64,000 nucleotides of DNA from Dugong dugon. Lineage: Eukaryota > Chordata > Mammalia > Sirenia > Dugongidae. Position 1 is the stretch's first letter. Every line of letters begins with the position of its first letter. Shown here one piece after another: positions 31,073 through 42,879 of the stretch. A program made the position numbers and the translations under genes. Location of the stretch: positions 26,801,465 to 26,865,464 of the forward strand of contig CM057464.1 in assembly GCA_030035585.1 (NCBI GenBank). The letters are read 5' to 3'. The notes under the pieces were generated by a model, which made no database searches, had not been told where the DNA came from, and worked only from the letters and a program-made list of their open reading frames with translations.

Positions 31073-32690
31073 GTCACTTATATAAAATGAAGCAGTCATG
31101 TTGCCCATTGTACACAGTGATTTATTCAAGAAAATACCAATTTGACAACCAAAAAACTTTTAAAGGAAATTTAAATCTTCATTGAAATATTTCAATAAAC
31201 ATTGAAGAGGGGCATTCCACTTAAATGGGACCAATGGGTCCGTGCAAGCCAAACTCTCAGATGCTGTTTTTGAAAGGAAGAAAGAACTTGCTTTGCAGGC
31301 TAGCAAGCGGGAACTCAGGGATATTGACCTCAGATTGAGTTCCCCGATTGGGAGCGGCAGTTACATTTTACAGGTTTCTTGATTTGGCGCCTCGAATTAA
31401 CGGTACAGGCAATTTTTATTATACTACGCAGGCGCAAGGGAAGTGCTTAAGGAACAGAGGTCTGTGAAACCGGAAGATCTGTACGGGGGTTTGGGTTGAC
31501 CCTTCCAATGGATTTCTGTCACTGGGCATGCGTGGTGGCCGGGGATGCCTCTGGGTCACTGGCCGGTCCCTTTCATCAGTTCTGCGCATGCTTAACTACT
31601 TTGGGATGGTTTGAGCTGGTTTTCGCCTGGGCTTTCCAGAAGGTCTGAAAAACTAGTTTAAGGAAGTGAGTGACGTAGCAAGGGAGGTGACTGGGCTGTG
31701 GCCTGATGATTTAATGGAGTACTACTTTATCAGGTGTCTCAACGCCTAGGGTTTCCTATCACCACTAATAAAACCCAGTGAACTTTCTTTTTCCCCTTGT
31801 AACTTTTACGCATAGGTGCGTCCAATCTCTTCTCCCTTCTTTTCAAATACTCTTAAACTCTCCCCCAATTCCAGCCCACACTATCTGCTTCACTTTCCTT
31901 CTCTCCTCTCTCCTTGGAGTCTGTTCGTTTTTCAGTGGCTCTCCCTCCTTTTCCAATGTAAGCCAATTGCCCTTCTTGGCTTCTGCAGCTCTACTTCTAC
32001 TCAGTACCTTCATTCTGCATAACAGAGGCTTGGGAATCGAATGGGAAAAATAAAATTCTCCTTGGTGGGTGGAAATGGGAGAGGAACTGTACATAGGCTA
32101 CAATGTACGCACCAAGGGGGCAGGAATTTGTTTCGTTGATATTGCTATATACTGATTGCCTAGTATATTGTATTTATTATATGCATGAATATGTGTTAAG
32201 TTAATGTTAGGATTTTTGCTCTGTCACACATGTAATGAATCCTACATGCCTCCAAAGCCATAGGAGGCACAAAAGAACAAAACTGTCCATTTTAAAGCTA
32301 GTCACATGGATATCACTGTGGTAAGGTGACTGGTGTTAAGGAGGGTTTTCTTTTGTTTTTTGACTAGGGTAGGGTTTGTGTGTGTGTGTATGGTAAATAT
32401 ATAAGTAACAAAAAAATTGAAGTTTCAGAAATCTTAAGTGTGCAAGTCAGTGACATTTATTATGTTCTTCATGTTGTTCAACCATCACCTTTAACTGTTC
32501 CCAAATTTTTCCATCACTCTTAACAGAAACTTGGTGTCCCAAGAAGGGGATCTTATAACCTAACAAGTTATGTTGCGCCAAAGAGCTTTGATCCTATTGA
32601 TTCCAAGTAATAAAGCAAAATTAAGAGCGAAGGATCATATTTTCACTCATGAGATTGTTCTGATAAAAGGTGGGCACTAGGTGGCAGGCC
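31073..32690. other. Intergenic with a CpG-containing patch
   Basis: The part at 31370-31600 has many CpG dinucleotides in an otherwise CpG-poor window, and three GCGCATGC/CAGGCGC-type (NRF1-like) words at about 31424-31437, 31525-31531 and 31583-31591. An AATAAAA at 31766 follows. This may be an LTR promoter. No coding exon is seen. Confidence 0.45.
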
Positions 32691-32696
32691 AGCCAC

Positions 32697-32699
32697 TGG

Positions 32700-32758
<59 letters not shown>
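32697..32758 (+). repeat. (CT)n microsatellite
   Basis: Nearly pure CT dinucleotide run of about 30 units. Confidence 0.97.
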
Positions 32759-32761
<3 letters not shown>

Positions 32762-33889
32762 TTTATTGGCTATAAGAAGAAAGAGGTGTTCCCGTGACTG
32801 TAATTTGTGGTGAGAGAAATCATTTCATGCTCTAGCAGATTAATAAATGCAGTTATCAAAGGAAGAACGCGAGGTACAGACTATAATTCCAGGATGTGAA
32901 AATGATTATCCCAACTCTGTTGCAACATATATAGGAAATGAGTTGAGAAGATGTTTAAAAATAATTAGGTTCCAGGAAAGCCAATTAGCCAAGCACTAAC
33001 TCAATTTTAAGAGTAATACAATGGATAGATTTTTATGACAAGATAAAGATGGAGGATGGGGGAAATCACATCAGAAGAAATGCCATAAAATGCTTTAGCT
33101 TTCTTAAAGGCCACCCCCACCCTAGGTGCCCCCAACTTTCTCAGATTTCTATTGTTGGTCTCAACAGAGAGTTGGGAGTTTTTCCTTGTAACTTGGTATA
33201 ATGGAATAAAGTCATGACAAGCCCATCTCTTGTCTAAAGGCTTTCTCTAAATTACTGAAATGCTCTTTCTTAAAGGTTCAAAATCTGATCTCTGCTTTAG
33301 GTATACTTCCTAATTCATTCCAGGCCAGTTTAGCAATTTCCTATGTGTACTCTCAGTGACCTTAAAATATTACTGCACATTTTTTCAAGTTGTATAATAT
33401 TGTTTCATCATATTTTTTTTAAAGGAAAAATAATTTTCTTCCTTCTCCCAAGTACTAAAAGAAAAATACAAGAATAAATGATAAGAAAAGTTTTTGCCAC
33501 AAAGGCGTTTTCTGAGATGATTACATAATATATGAAAGACTGAAACATTTCTTTGAGGAGTCCAGGTTTTTAATAAAAATGAGGTGCTACAAAACTTGCA
33601 ATAGTAGATACCAGAATTTTTGCAAAAAAGATTCTCAATGATCAAATTTTATTTTACTAATGAATCAATCAATTAACATAATAGAATTATAACCTTAGAA
33701 ATAGAAGAGACTTGGAGATCATCAAATAAAATGTCTCATTTTATTTTTTCTTTGAAAACATTATTTTCATCACTGTATAATATGAAAATATTCCATACTA
33801 CAGGTGCAGCATAAGTTAACCATTTCCTTGCCATTTGGATATTTTGGTTGTGCAGTGCAGTGAATTGCTACTATATGGCCCTTCTAGCC

Positions 33890-34800
33890 ATGGTCTTGTG
33901 ACTCCCACAGAATGATTGGGTAGGACTATGTAAATAAGGCGCTTGTGGCCCACCAAGGGGATGGGACAGCCTACTAATGTAAATAAGGTACATGGAACCC
34001 TTGTAGGGGATTGGTGAGTTTTGCCATCCCACTAGGTTTAAAACAAGCCAATCCCTGAGGCTGAGTGGGGACCTCACTACCATCAAGAAGAGCCAAGAGC
34101 AGAGTGTCCTTTGGACCCAAGGTGCCCTTCAATGTGCTCCTAGACCCAGGAGACTGAGAGAAGGAGTTGTAACACCAAAGACAGTGAAAGATGGCTTGGC
34201 AGCAGCAAGAAATGGTAGCAAGCACAACAGAGTCCAGGGGCAGAGAAATGATGGCAGCAGAACCAGGAGACCAGTGGAGAGAAGGCCCAGTGGGCTTCCT
34301 GGCCCATGGAGGAAGGCTGTTACAGTGGGCTTTCCAACCCACAGAGCGAGAGAGCTGAGCACCTTTGGGCAGGAGGCTGGCTGGCAGAGTGGGGTGCCTT
34401 CAGGCACTTGTTGGTGGAACTAGGCTTGCCAACTCACAGAGCAAGGGAGCTGAGTGCCTTTGGGCAGGAGGCTTCCTGGTGGAGCAAGGTGCCTCTGGGC
34501 ACTTACCAGTGGAGCTAAAGAGCTTTGTAACACTCGCCAGAGCAGGGCAAAGGCCAGGCCCAAGCAGAAGCCCAGGCTGAGAGTGGGGGCCCAGGCCAAG
34601 AGCGAGGGCCCACAGCAGTAGCTGAGAAGAAGCTGTCCCGATAGAACTATATCCTGAGTTGTTCCTGTCACATCCAAGTTGATCCTGATCCTGAATTGTA
34701 ACTTATTCTCTAATAAACCCCATAATCGTGAGTATAGTCTGAGTTTTGTGTGGCCATTGCAGTGAATTCTCTAACCCAGCAGAGAAGTAGAGAGTTTCGT
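33890..34800 (+). repeat. ERVL-like LTR with primer-binding-site-like sequence
   Basis: A long GC-rich block contains two 95-bp direct repeats (about 34326-34420 and 34421-34515), a polyadenylation signal in TCTCTAATAAACCCCATAAT near 34712, and, after it, TTGGTATCAGAACTGG (about 34812). That last word resembles a leucine-tRNA primer-binding site as used by ERVL. This supports a 5' LTR plus the start of an internal region. No gag/pol frame follows. The edges are approximate. Confidence 0.6.
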
Positions 34801-35009
34801 GGGAGGGATGGTTGGTATCAGAACTGGTATGCCTGACCTCCATCTCACAGCTTTGGACTGACGTTGATGGTGATTATCCTCCCCGCTCATGAAGTTAGCT
34901 AAGGACCTCTGACGCCATGCCATTTTTACAGGTTGTTTCCAAACTTTGCCTATTATGAAAAGGTAAACATCTGGCCATTTCTATGGTTTACATTTTTAAA
35001 AAATTAATT

Positions 35010-35190
35010 TCCGTGCTGAGGGACATAGGAGAGATGCTTGACAGTGCTAGGATTAGTGAGAGAAGAATGTCGGAAGGGGGAGGGGTGGGTGGCAGCAGAT
35101 GTTTGGGTTACCTGGGAACATTTTCTCCAGATCTCCTCTGTGTTCTGACCTGCCTGCCCGTGAGCACTCACAAAACACTGCAGAGCAAAG
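35010..35190 (+). repeat. Unnamed repeat shared with 7282-7490
   Basis: GCTGAGGGACATAGGAGAGA, GCTAGGATT, GATGTTTGGGTTACC and ATCTCCTCTGTGTT align in order with the copy at 7282-7490. Confidence 0.6.
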
Positions 35191-35439
35191 ACCAGCCCAG
35201 GATGAGTGTTTTGGTATCCATCATCTAATGAATGCATAAAAGTGATTAGTAGCAACTCCTCCTTTTAGCTAGCCCCAGTGAGGCTATTCGAGGGCTACTG
35301 AAGGCTGGGTAGTGTGGGTTCTGTTAGGATATTGAGCTTCACTTGCCTTGCTCAGCGCATCAGTTAGAGACCTAGTTTGTCAGACCATTGAGTGGGACAT
35401 TTCAAAGGTCACAACACAAAAACAATTGCCAGTGCATCT

Positions 35440-35878
35440 TTGTTTCCAGCTGCATATTTATTTCCACATCAGAATCTGTTTGTAGAAGTCACAAGACAGC
35501 CACAGACACCAAAACCCATTCAGACTCAGCAGAAAGCACACAACAAGAGCACAAGATGAATGGACTCAGCTACCTCCGTGGTGACTGGGGAAGGACAAGC
35601 AGAGCAGACCAAACAGGTTAGCTGAGTCTCAGGGGGCACAGGAAAGCCCCAGGGTCAAGGAGAAAGTAATACAGACATGGCATGGGGGGCTTTCAGTGAG
35701 GTGGGAGTACACCGTACCATTGGAAGAAAAGCCCTAGCGTCCCTCCCTTGCTGAAGGATGCAACACCATTCTGTTAGAAGGTATGCCTACTGCATCCTCA
35801 AGAGCAGAGCACAGATAACAATTCTACCAGCAGAAGCATAGGAACATGACAAGAACAAAAGGCAAAGCCGTCTGGGAA
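35440..35878 (-). other. SCGN: SCGN 3' untranslated region
   Basis: Sequence between the SCGN stop codon and the expected cleavage point after the AATAAA at 35457-35462. The length (about 440 nt) is an estimate because the cleavage site is not marked in the sequence. It contains no recognisable SINE or L1, unlike the flanking DNA. Confidence 0.65.
35457..35462 (-). terminator. SCGN: SCGN polyadenylation signal
   Basis: AATAAA on the minus strand, followed by TATGCAGCTGG. It is the first canonical signal I see after the SCGN stop codon, about 420 nt downstream. Confidence 0.75.
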
Positions 35879-36007
35879 TTATGGGTTGATTTTCAGCCCA
35901 AGACACAAAGCCAGCTCAGACTTCTGAATTTTTCCGTCCTTATTCACATCACAGTGACGCAAGAGGATCTTCCGGAACTTATCAAGGTCGACTCCGCTGA
36001 TGCTGGG
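35879..36007 (-). CDS. SCGN: Secretagogin, last coding exon
   Basis: Secretagogin is a cytosolic six-EF-hand calcium sensor of neuroendocrine and islet cells that acts with SNARE and trafficking proteins. This exon encodes the C-terminal 42 residues ([11 protein letters not shown]... to ...GLKINP) and the TAA stop at 35879-35881. EF-hand 6 is complete: its loop [12 protein letters not shown] has acidic or polar ligands at positions 1, 3, 5 and 12, with the central Gly. The acceptor is a long T run followed by CTCCAG, and the exon starts in phase 0 at 36007. The match to mammalian SCGN is near-identical by eye, with no stops or frameshifts, so the gene looks functional here. The preceding exon is 20 kb away because of repeat insertions in the intron. 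Confidence 0.97.
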   Translation of the reverse strand, partial: PSISGVDLDKFRKILLRHCDVNKDGKIQKSELALCLGLKINP

Positions 36008-36544
36008 CTGGAGAAAAAAAAAAAAATGTCAAAAGGAAAGCCTATGGCCATCACAGCCTGTAATGTCCCCCTCCTGATGTTTGCTAAGCTTAGGGTGTGC
36101 CCTGCCTTCTGAGTAAGCCTTGGAGAACACAGGCCATAGGGGAGTGGGCCTACGTCCTCATCCTACCAAGTGTTGACAATGGTAAGTTTTCTACCAACAG
36201 GTTAATTTCTCGGCATGTCCTTTCAGGTGAAAGAACATCTATTTCCAGAAAGCCTGCCTTATTAGCAACTGTAATAAAAATACTTTCCTCAAAGCAGACG
36301 ATCATGATCACAAATTCTGTCTTGCTACATCAATGAGAGAAGACACATTTTAATATCTCCCTGTAGGAGGTTTTTGTGCCTTTGGTTTCAAAAAGAGTTG
36401 TAATGAGTGGAAATCTAAGTAAAACATTATGCTATTGAGCTAAGAGTAAGATTTATTCTAAGTAATAGCTTAGGGACTAAGAAGACATTGTGATGCATGT
36501 TAGCTAGGAAAATATCGTAAACTCAAAGCCTACAAAAGTTAGTA

Positions 36545-36760
36545 ACGCTTGAACTAAGTGCTTCCCCATAGGTGATTTCATTTAGTCCTTACAGTAACCT
36601 TCGGAGGTAAATAATTACTCCTCTTTTACAGATTAGGAAATGGAGGCTCAGTCAGAGTGTAAACATCTTGCCAAGCTAGACAGCTGCCGACAACATTTTT
36701 TAAATCCCAAGTCTTCTGACTACAATTAAATGCTCATTCCACCATTTCACACTGTTCTCA
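36545..36760 (-). repeat. MIR
   Basis: GTGATTTCATTTAGTCCTTA, AGTAACCTTCGGAGGTAAAT, TTACAGATTAGGAAATGGAG and AGTCTTCTGACTAC are the reversed MIR body. Confidence 0.75.
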
Positions 36761-36932
36761 TAGAAAAAAAGGCTAGTCTAATGAAGCTGTAAGAGAATAA
36801 ATTAAAAAGTCAATGCCCAGAGATAAATGAATACCCAACTAATCACATTCCCAAGCTCCTTGTTTACCAGATTGGTCTTATGATTGACAAAGGAGATGGC
36901 GGTCTGCAGGGTTTAATTTTAGGAGCCTTAGT

Positions 36933-37354
36933 ATGATGGGTTAAATTGTGTTCCCCAAAAAGATGCTGAAGTCCTAACCCTCAGTCCCTGTGAGTATGAC
37001 TTTGTTAGGAAGCAAGTTCTTTGAAGATGTTATCATTTAACATGAGGTCATAATGGAGTAAGCTGGGTCATATGTAATCCAATGTGAGTAGTGTCCTTAT
37101 AAAAAGAAGAGAAAAGACAGACACAGAGGGAAGACAGCCATGTGAAGAGTGAGACAGAGACTGTAGTGATGCATCGACAAGCCAAGGAACACCAAGGATT
37201 GCCAAGAACCACCAGAAGCTGGGAAAAGTCATGGCCCTGCCAACACCTTGATTTCAAACTGCTAGCCTCAAGAGTCGTGAGAGAATAAATGTCCATTATT
37301 TTGAGCCACCCAGTTGGTGGTGCTTTGTTACAGCAGGTCTAGGAAACTGATACA
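36933..37354 (+). repeat. MLT1-like LTR
   Basis: TGATGGGTTAAATTGTGTTC start, AGTCCTAACCCTCAGT, ATAATGGAGTAAG, GTGTCCTTATAAAAAGAAG, GAGAGAATAAATGTCC and CAGCAGGTCTAGGAAACTGA end are diagnostic of this MaLR group. Confidence 0.85.
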
Positions 37355-38379
37355 CTTGGAAGCATTCCCCATCACCCAGCCCACCCCAGGGTGTCCTCGC
37401 TTCCAGAGAAATCACTGCAAAGGGGAACAAAACCTTTCATTCCTCAACTAGAGAGCCAAAGGAAGACAACAAGCTCATTTGCACTATCTGACAGGGTAAA
37501 CGACTGACACCGAGTCTATCCCTGATAGCTGGTTTTAACAGGGAGGAGAAGGGACAAGAGAGAGCAGCAGGAACTGGGAGCCAGATGGCAGAGCAGGAAG
37601 AATAAACACCAAAGTGCGACAGAATTCAGGGAGAGATAGGAGGTGAAAGAGTCTCGGACCAGAAGACAAACGTGGCCAACTTTAGTCCTCTGTCGAGGGT
37701 GCCCTGAATTATTGGACCTTTAGACCAGATGTAACACATTGGTAATAGATTGTCTTTGCTGGGACCCACAACGGATAGTTCCCTGAGTTTCAGGAGCCGG
37801 CAAGTGTAGGTGTGTCCCAAGAAAATGTGGCCCAGATATCCTGAAATCAGCAAGCTGCACTCTGAGACCCAGTGTGTTAGGGAGCTCATTTGTTGTACAA
37901 TTGTAAAGTGGGGGGTTTTGGCATCCTCAACCACTTGTTTACACACCCTTTATCCAACAAGAGAAAAGATCCTTTTGGTAAATCTCACTCTTAGAAAAAA
38001 ATCAGGTGGTAATCATTTACACATTAGTATGAATTAATTTGCCAATATGTTTACCTTGTTCCAGCTACACTAAGGTTTTTTTCCTAATTGAAGAATAATC
38101 ACTTTTTTTCCTGCAAAAAAAGAAATTTTCTAGTGGGAAGCATTTTTAGTCCAGGAATTTGCATGTGCATTGTGGGTGTGTGTGTTGTGTGTGTGTGTAA
38201 GGGAAGTTTCTTCAGACCTTTGAAGTTATGTCTTTTAATGCTCAGCAACTCACTAGGAGCCAGAAGCCCTCAATGCTACTGTTCAAAATTCCGAAACCAC
38301 TGAAGACAGATAACCTAAAGTCACTCAGGGCCTCAGTTTTAATAATCCTCACCAATGTAAATGTACACAAGTTCCTGAC

Positions 38380-38600
38380 CTAAGGGCTCTATACACGTTA
38401 ACTTTAATCTTCAGTACAACCCTGTGAGATTGTATCTACTGACATCCTCAATTTACAGATGAGGAAACTGAGGCACAGAAAGGTTTATTAACCTTGTCCA
38501 CAGTCACGCAGCTGTACATGTCAGAACCAGGTTTAATCTCTGGCACATGGGCCCCAGAGTCCATCTCTTTAGCACTACATTATATCATAGCCTTTTATGT
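38380..38600 (-). repeat. MIR
   Basis: AATCTTCAGTACAACCCTGT, TTTACAGATGAGGAAACTGA, CACAGTCACGCAGCTG and CCCCAGAGTCCATCTC are the reversed MIR core and end. Confidence 0.85.
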
Positions 38601-38674
38601 AAAAATATTGTTGTTTTCTCATCCATCTCATGTAAAAGCATGAGAGTGGATCCAGGATAATTGACTGAAAAATG

Positions 38675-38952
38675 CTTATGTATGTAAAATGATACTTATA
38701 AAGAGTGTGCTTCTTAGTTCAAGTAGATACACGAGACTTGGTCGGCAGCTCCTGTCCAGAGGCGAGATGAGAAGACAGGAAGGGATAGGAGCTGGCTGAA
38801 TGGACATGGGAAATCCAGAGTGGAAAGGAGGAATGTGCAGTCACATTATAGGGATAGCAACTAGGGTCACATAACAATGTGTGTATAAATTTTTGTATGA
38901 GAAACTAACTTGAGCTGTAAACGTTCACCTAAAGCACAATTAAAAAAAAAAA
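38675..38952 (+). repeat. L1 3' end, strongly 5'-truncated
   Basis: Begins in the L1 3' UTR (GAGTGTGCTTCTTAGTTCAA) and runs to CTAAAGCACAATTAAAAAAA. AAAAATGCTT is found both before it (about 38668) and after the A tail. It shows the normal terminal segment that the big L1 lacks. Confidence 0.88.
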
Positions 38953-39175
38953 TGCTTGTCTGACCCCCTTGAATCCTGGGAATAGCGGGTTGGACTTGTG
39001 GGCGTGGCTCTGTCTCCCCAGTTCCTGTTAATAGTAAGTACTCAATTATATTGGAATTAATGAGTGACTCCGTCTTCAAATGCAACCTTCTTGCTTCTGT
39101 CACATGCCCTTTCTCTCCTGTACATTCCAACTCTCCAAAAATGATGAAAGTTGGTGTCCAAACCCTCTATTAATA

Positions 39176-39339
39176 ACCAAAACCAAACTAAATCCATTGC
39201 TGTTGAGTCGATTCTGACTCATAGTGACCCTACAGAACAAGAGTAGAACTGCTCCGCAGGGTTTCCGAGGAGGAGCTGGTGGATTCGACTGCCGACCTTT
39301 TGGTTAGCAGCTGAGATCTTAACCACTACACCACCAGGT
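39176..39339 (-). repeat. AfroSINE
   Basis: AACCAAACTAAATCCATTGC start, TTGAGTCGATTCTGACTC, CACCAGGTCTGG end. Confidence 0.9.
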
Positions 39340-39788
39340 CTGGAATTATCATCACAACTCTGAGACTCTGCACCACCTCAAATGTTCTCTGACCACTAGA
39401 GAGACTGAATTCTAGTGTTGATGGTGGTTTAACTGCTCTTTATTGTAATCCCCTTTACCAATCAGATTACTTAATTATCCAGAACCACATTCTCTATGCA
39501 AAATTACAACATGTTCTCTGTCTCCACTTTGATATTTATTGGCCACACTGGTGTCTGAAAACACCAAGGTGACAGGCAGAGGCCAAGATGTTATTGCTTA
39601 AGACATTGGCCAGGTACCTGTCAGCAAGCCCATTAATCTCCTTGTCTGGAAGAAATAACGATAATAAATACCACATCCAGGGCCAGTCCTGTCCCAGATT
39701 TCTTATAATTATCATCTTCCATTGCATATTGTAAAATCAAAATGAAGGGTCATGTTGGCGTTCTTTTAGGATTATTTTGCTAGGCAAA

Positions 39789-39956
39789 ATAAGAGCCCTG
39801 TGGCACAATGGTTAAGAGCTTGGCTGCCAACCAAAAGGTCAGCAGTTCGAATCCACCAGCTGCTTCTTGGAAACTCCAAGAGACAGTTATACTCTGTCTT
39901 GTAGGGTCGCTTTGAGTCAGAATCAACTGGATGGCAACAGGTATGGTACGGTACGG
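39789..39956 (+). repeat. AfroSINE with 12-bp duplication
   Basis: AGAGCCCTGTGGCACAATGG start, ACAGGTATGGTACGGTACGG tail. TTGCTAGGCAAA occurs at 39777-39788 and 39957-39968. Confidence 0.93.
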
Positions 39957-40407
39957 TTGCTAGGCAAACAGAAGCACTTGATCAGATTGGGACATCTTCT
40001 AGAGAGTGGTATACACAGGTGAATGTGCCGTCAGTCAACAGGTCCATGAAGAACCTCTTCAGTCTTCAAACTGTAAAGTCTTTCCATCACCAGTGACCAC
40101 AGTGCCTGGTGTTCTTTGTCGCAATGTTTATTCCACTGGATTAAACATTGCCTCTTCCTTGTCACCTATGCTCTTTCTTAAAAGTTTTTCATCACCCTGG
40201 CATTGATAGTACATTAAGTCACTAGTAAGAAAAAAAACAAATGTATACATCAGACTACTTTCTTCATTAATAGAAAAGTCCAGGGCAAAATGAAGTCATC
40301 AATCCTCTGGGTAATGAGGGAATAAAAGTTCAGGTTGAGGTGAAAGAAGGAAATGGTGAAGCACACAGTTATTTTTCCTTAAAAGTTTGCTATGATTTGG
40401 CAATGGG

Positions 40408-40581
40408 TGGAGCCCTAGTGTCGCAGTAATGAAGAGCTCAGCTGCTAACCAAAAGGTGGACCATCCGAATCCACCAGCCACTCCTTGGAAACTCTATGAG
40501 GCAGTTTTACTCTATCCTATAGGGTCACTATGAGTCAAAATCAACTCAACGGCAACGGTGTTTTTTTTTTTTTTTTTTTTT
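40408..40581 (+). repeat. AfroSINE
   Basis: GGAGCCCTAGTGTCGCAG start, CACTATGAGTCAAAATCAAC, and a pure run of about 22 T bases as tail. Confidence 0.9.
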
Positions 40582-40743
40582 TGGTCAGGAAGTTTACAGT
40601 GACTTAGTAATTCTATTCCTGGGACAAGGCCAAGAATAGGGAAAGATTCATGCACAAAGATATATATTACAGCATTATTTTACATCACAAACATGGAAAA
40701 TAATCTAAGTTACTAGCAGTAGGGGAATGTTTAGACAACTTTT

Positions 40744-41481
40744 TAAATTGTTGTACTTTAAGTGAAAGTTTACGATTCAAGTTAGTGTCTCATACAAAAA
40801 TTTATACATACATTGTTATGTAACCCTAATTTCTCTCCCTATACTGTGAAAGCACACTCCTCCTTTCCACCCCTGACTTCCCATGTCCATTCAACCAGCT
40901 CCTGACCCTCTCTGCCTTCTCATCTCACCTCCGGATCCTCTGGGGATCCTCCAGTCTCAGTCAGACCATTAAGTCTGGTCTTTTTACTAGAATTTGAATT
41001 TTGCACCCCACTTTTCTCATGCTCTGTCAGTGACTCTGTTGTGTTTCCTGTCAGAGCAGTCATTGGTGATAGCTGGGCACCATCTAGTTCTTCTGGTCTT
41101 GGGCTGATGAAGTCTCTGGTTTATGTGGCCCTTTCTCTCACTAGGGCTAATACTTTCCTTGTAACTCTGGTGTTCTTCATTCTCCTTTACTCCAGGTGGG
41201 TTGGGAGCAATTGATGCATCTTAGATGGCTGCTCGCTAGCTTTTAAGACCCCAGATGCCACTCACCAAAGTAGGATGCAGAACATTTTCTTAATAAACTT
41301 TGTTATGCCAGTTGACCTAGATGTCCCCTGAAAGCATGGTCCCCAGACCCCCACCCCTGCTACTTTGTCCCTCAAAGTGTTTGGCTGTAGTCAGGAAACT
41401 TCTTAGCATTGGTTTAGTCTAGTTGTGCTGACTTCCCCCGTATTGTGTGTTGTCCTCCCCTTCACCTAAGATAATTCTTGT
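40744..41481 (-). repeat. L1 3' end, 5'-truncated, antisense
   Basis: On the minus strand it ends in the normal ACTTAAAGTACAACAATTTA 3' end. On the plus strand the 3' UTR is read backwards (CTCCTGACCCTCTCTGCC, GATCCTCCAGTCTCAGTCAG, GGTCTTTTTACTAGAATTTG). GTTTAGACAACTT occurs at about 40731 and 41483 and is the target-site duplication. Confidence 0.9.
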
Positions 41482-41570
41482 GTTTAGACAACTTATGATC
41501 TAACCACAGATGGAGTATCATGTGGTCACTAAAATGATTACTAATATTTAAAAAAAAATAACAGTTCACG

Positions 41571-41744
41571 TCAAGTCAACTGACACATGGCGACCCCACG
41601 TGTGTCAGAGTAGAACTCTGCTCCATAGGGTTTTCAATGGCTGCTTTTTCAGAAGTAGATCACCAAGTCATTCTTCTGAGGTGTCTCTGGATAGACTCAG
41701 TTAGAAGCTGAGTGCATTAACCATGTGCACCATCCAGAGACTCC
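41571..41744 (-). repeat. AfroSINE, internally deleted
   Basis: TCACGTCAAGTCAACTGACA start, CACCATCCAGAGACTCC end. The TCGAACC region is missing near 41700. Confidence 0.85.
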
Positions 41745-42291
41745 ATGACTAATATTAGGAAATGCTCATTCACTATAATTTCAATTGTATACAAAATATA
41801 CATGGACGTTGATAGTGGTCAGCTAATAGTGGGTCTGTTAGGGTATACAGATTGTTTCTTGTTTTCTCTATTTTCAGTTTTGTTTGTGATGTAAACATCA
41901 TTTTTACAATATAAAAAATGAAAGAAAAAATACAATTTGTGATAAGGGCTAGCTCTTTGGAGGGACATGCACTAGATTCAATCCTTGAGGTTGGGTACTG
42001 TCCTCTCTTGCCAACCAGCTTCTTTTTAAAAACAGAGAAAAGCAGAGGGTGTCTATGAGGGGAAAGAATGAACTTTTGGGTGGCCTGGAATTAGGGGCTC
42101 TCATTACCTGCTAGCAGACATCCTGCTCATCTCTGGAGAATCATTTATATAGCTTCCAGCATTATTGTTCGTATTTCTACTTCTCCTCAGAGGGTACCGA
42201 GAATCTCAATGTTCTTGTCTTTTTATTTTCCATTTTAAGCTGTAGATTCTTGTGTTTATTTTTATGGTGAATGAGTTATAAACAACAACCA

Positions 42292-42496
42292 AAAAACCCC
42301 GTGGCCATCAAGTTGATTCCAACTCATGATGAGCCCATGTGTTACAGAGCAGAGCTACTCCATAGGATTTTCTTGGCTGTACTCTTTACAGAAGCAGGTC
42401 ACCAGGCCTTTCTTCTGCAGACCCCTGAGTGGGTTCGAGCTGCCAACCTTTAGGTTAGTAGTTGAGCACAAACCGTTTGCACCAGTCAGGGAGCTA
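42292..42496 (-). repeat. AfroSINE, longer subtype
   Basis: GTGGCCATCAAGTTGATTCC start, GCACCAGTCAGGGAGCT end. First of three consecutive inverted SINEs. Confidence 0.88.
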
Positions 42497-42497
42497 T

Positions 42498-42704
42498 TGT
42501 TGTCGTTGTGTACCGTCAGGTCAGTTCTGACTCACAGTGACCCTATATAACAGAGTAGAACTGCTTTATAAGGTTTCCAGGGCTGTAATCTTTATGGAAG
42601 ATGACTACCACATCTTCCTCCTGCTGAGTGGCTGGTGGGTTCAAACCACCAACCTTTTGGTGGTGAGCAGCGGAGGCATTTAACCACTTGCCACCAGGGC
42701 CCCT
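42498..42704 (-). repeat. AfroSINE, second of a triple cluster
   Basis: GTTGTCGTTGTGTACCGTCA start, GCCACCAGGGCCCC end. Confidence 0.88.
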
Positions 42705-42715
42705 TCAGGGCTCTA

Positions 42716-42879
42716 TACCAGAAACCAAACCCACTGCTGTCAAGTCAGTTCCGACTCATAGCGACCTTATGGGACAGAGTAGAACCACCCCATAGGGTTT
42801 CCAAGGAGCAGCTGGTGGATTGGAATTGCCAACCTTTGGTTAGCATCTGAGCTCTTAACCACTGTGCCACCAGGGCTCC
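42716..42879 (-). repeat. AfroSINE, third of a triple cluster
   Basis: GAAACCAAACCCACTGCTGT start, GCCACCAGGGCTCC end. TCAGGGAGCTAT at 42486-42497 recurs at 42880-42891, so the second and third copies share one pair of flanks. Confidence 0.9.

Noticed and set aside
30882..31129. Repetitive minus-strand frames rich in Leu, Pro, Thr and Tyr
   Set aside because: They are translations of the tetranucleotide microsatellite.
31816..32094. Overlapping 68-91-codon frames near the CpG patch, considered as a possible exon
   Set aside because: No consistent splice sites, no recognisable domain, and the composition is that of a pyrimidine-rich intergenic stretch.
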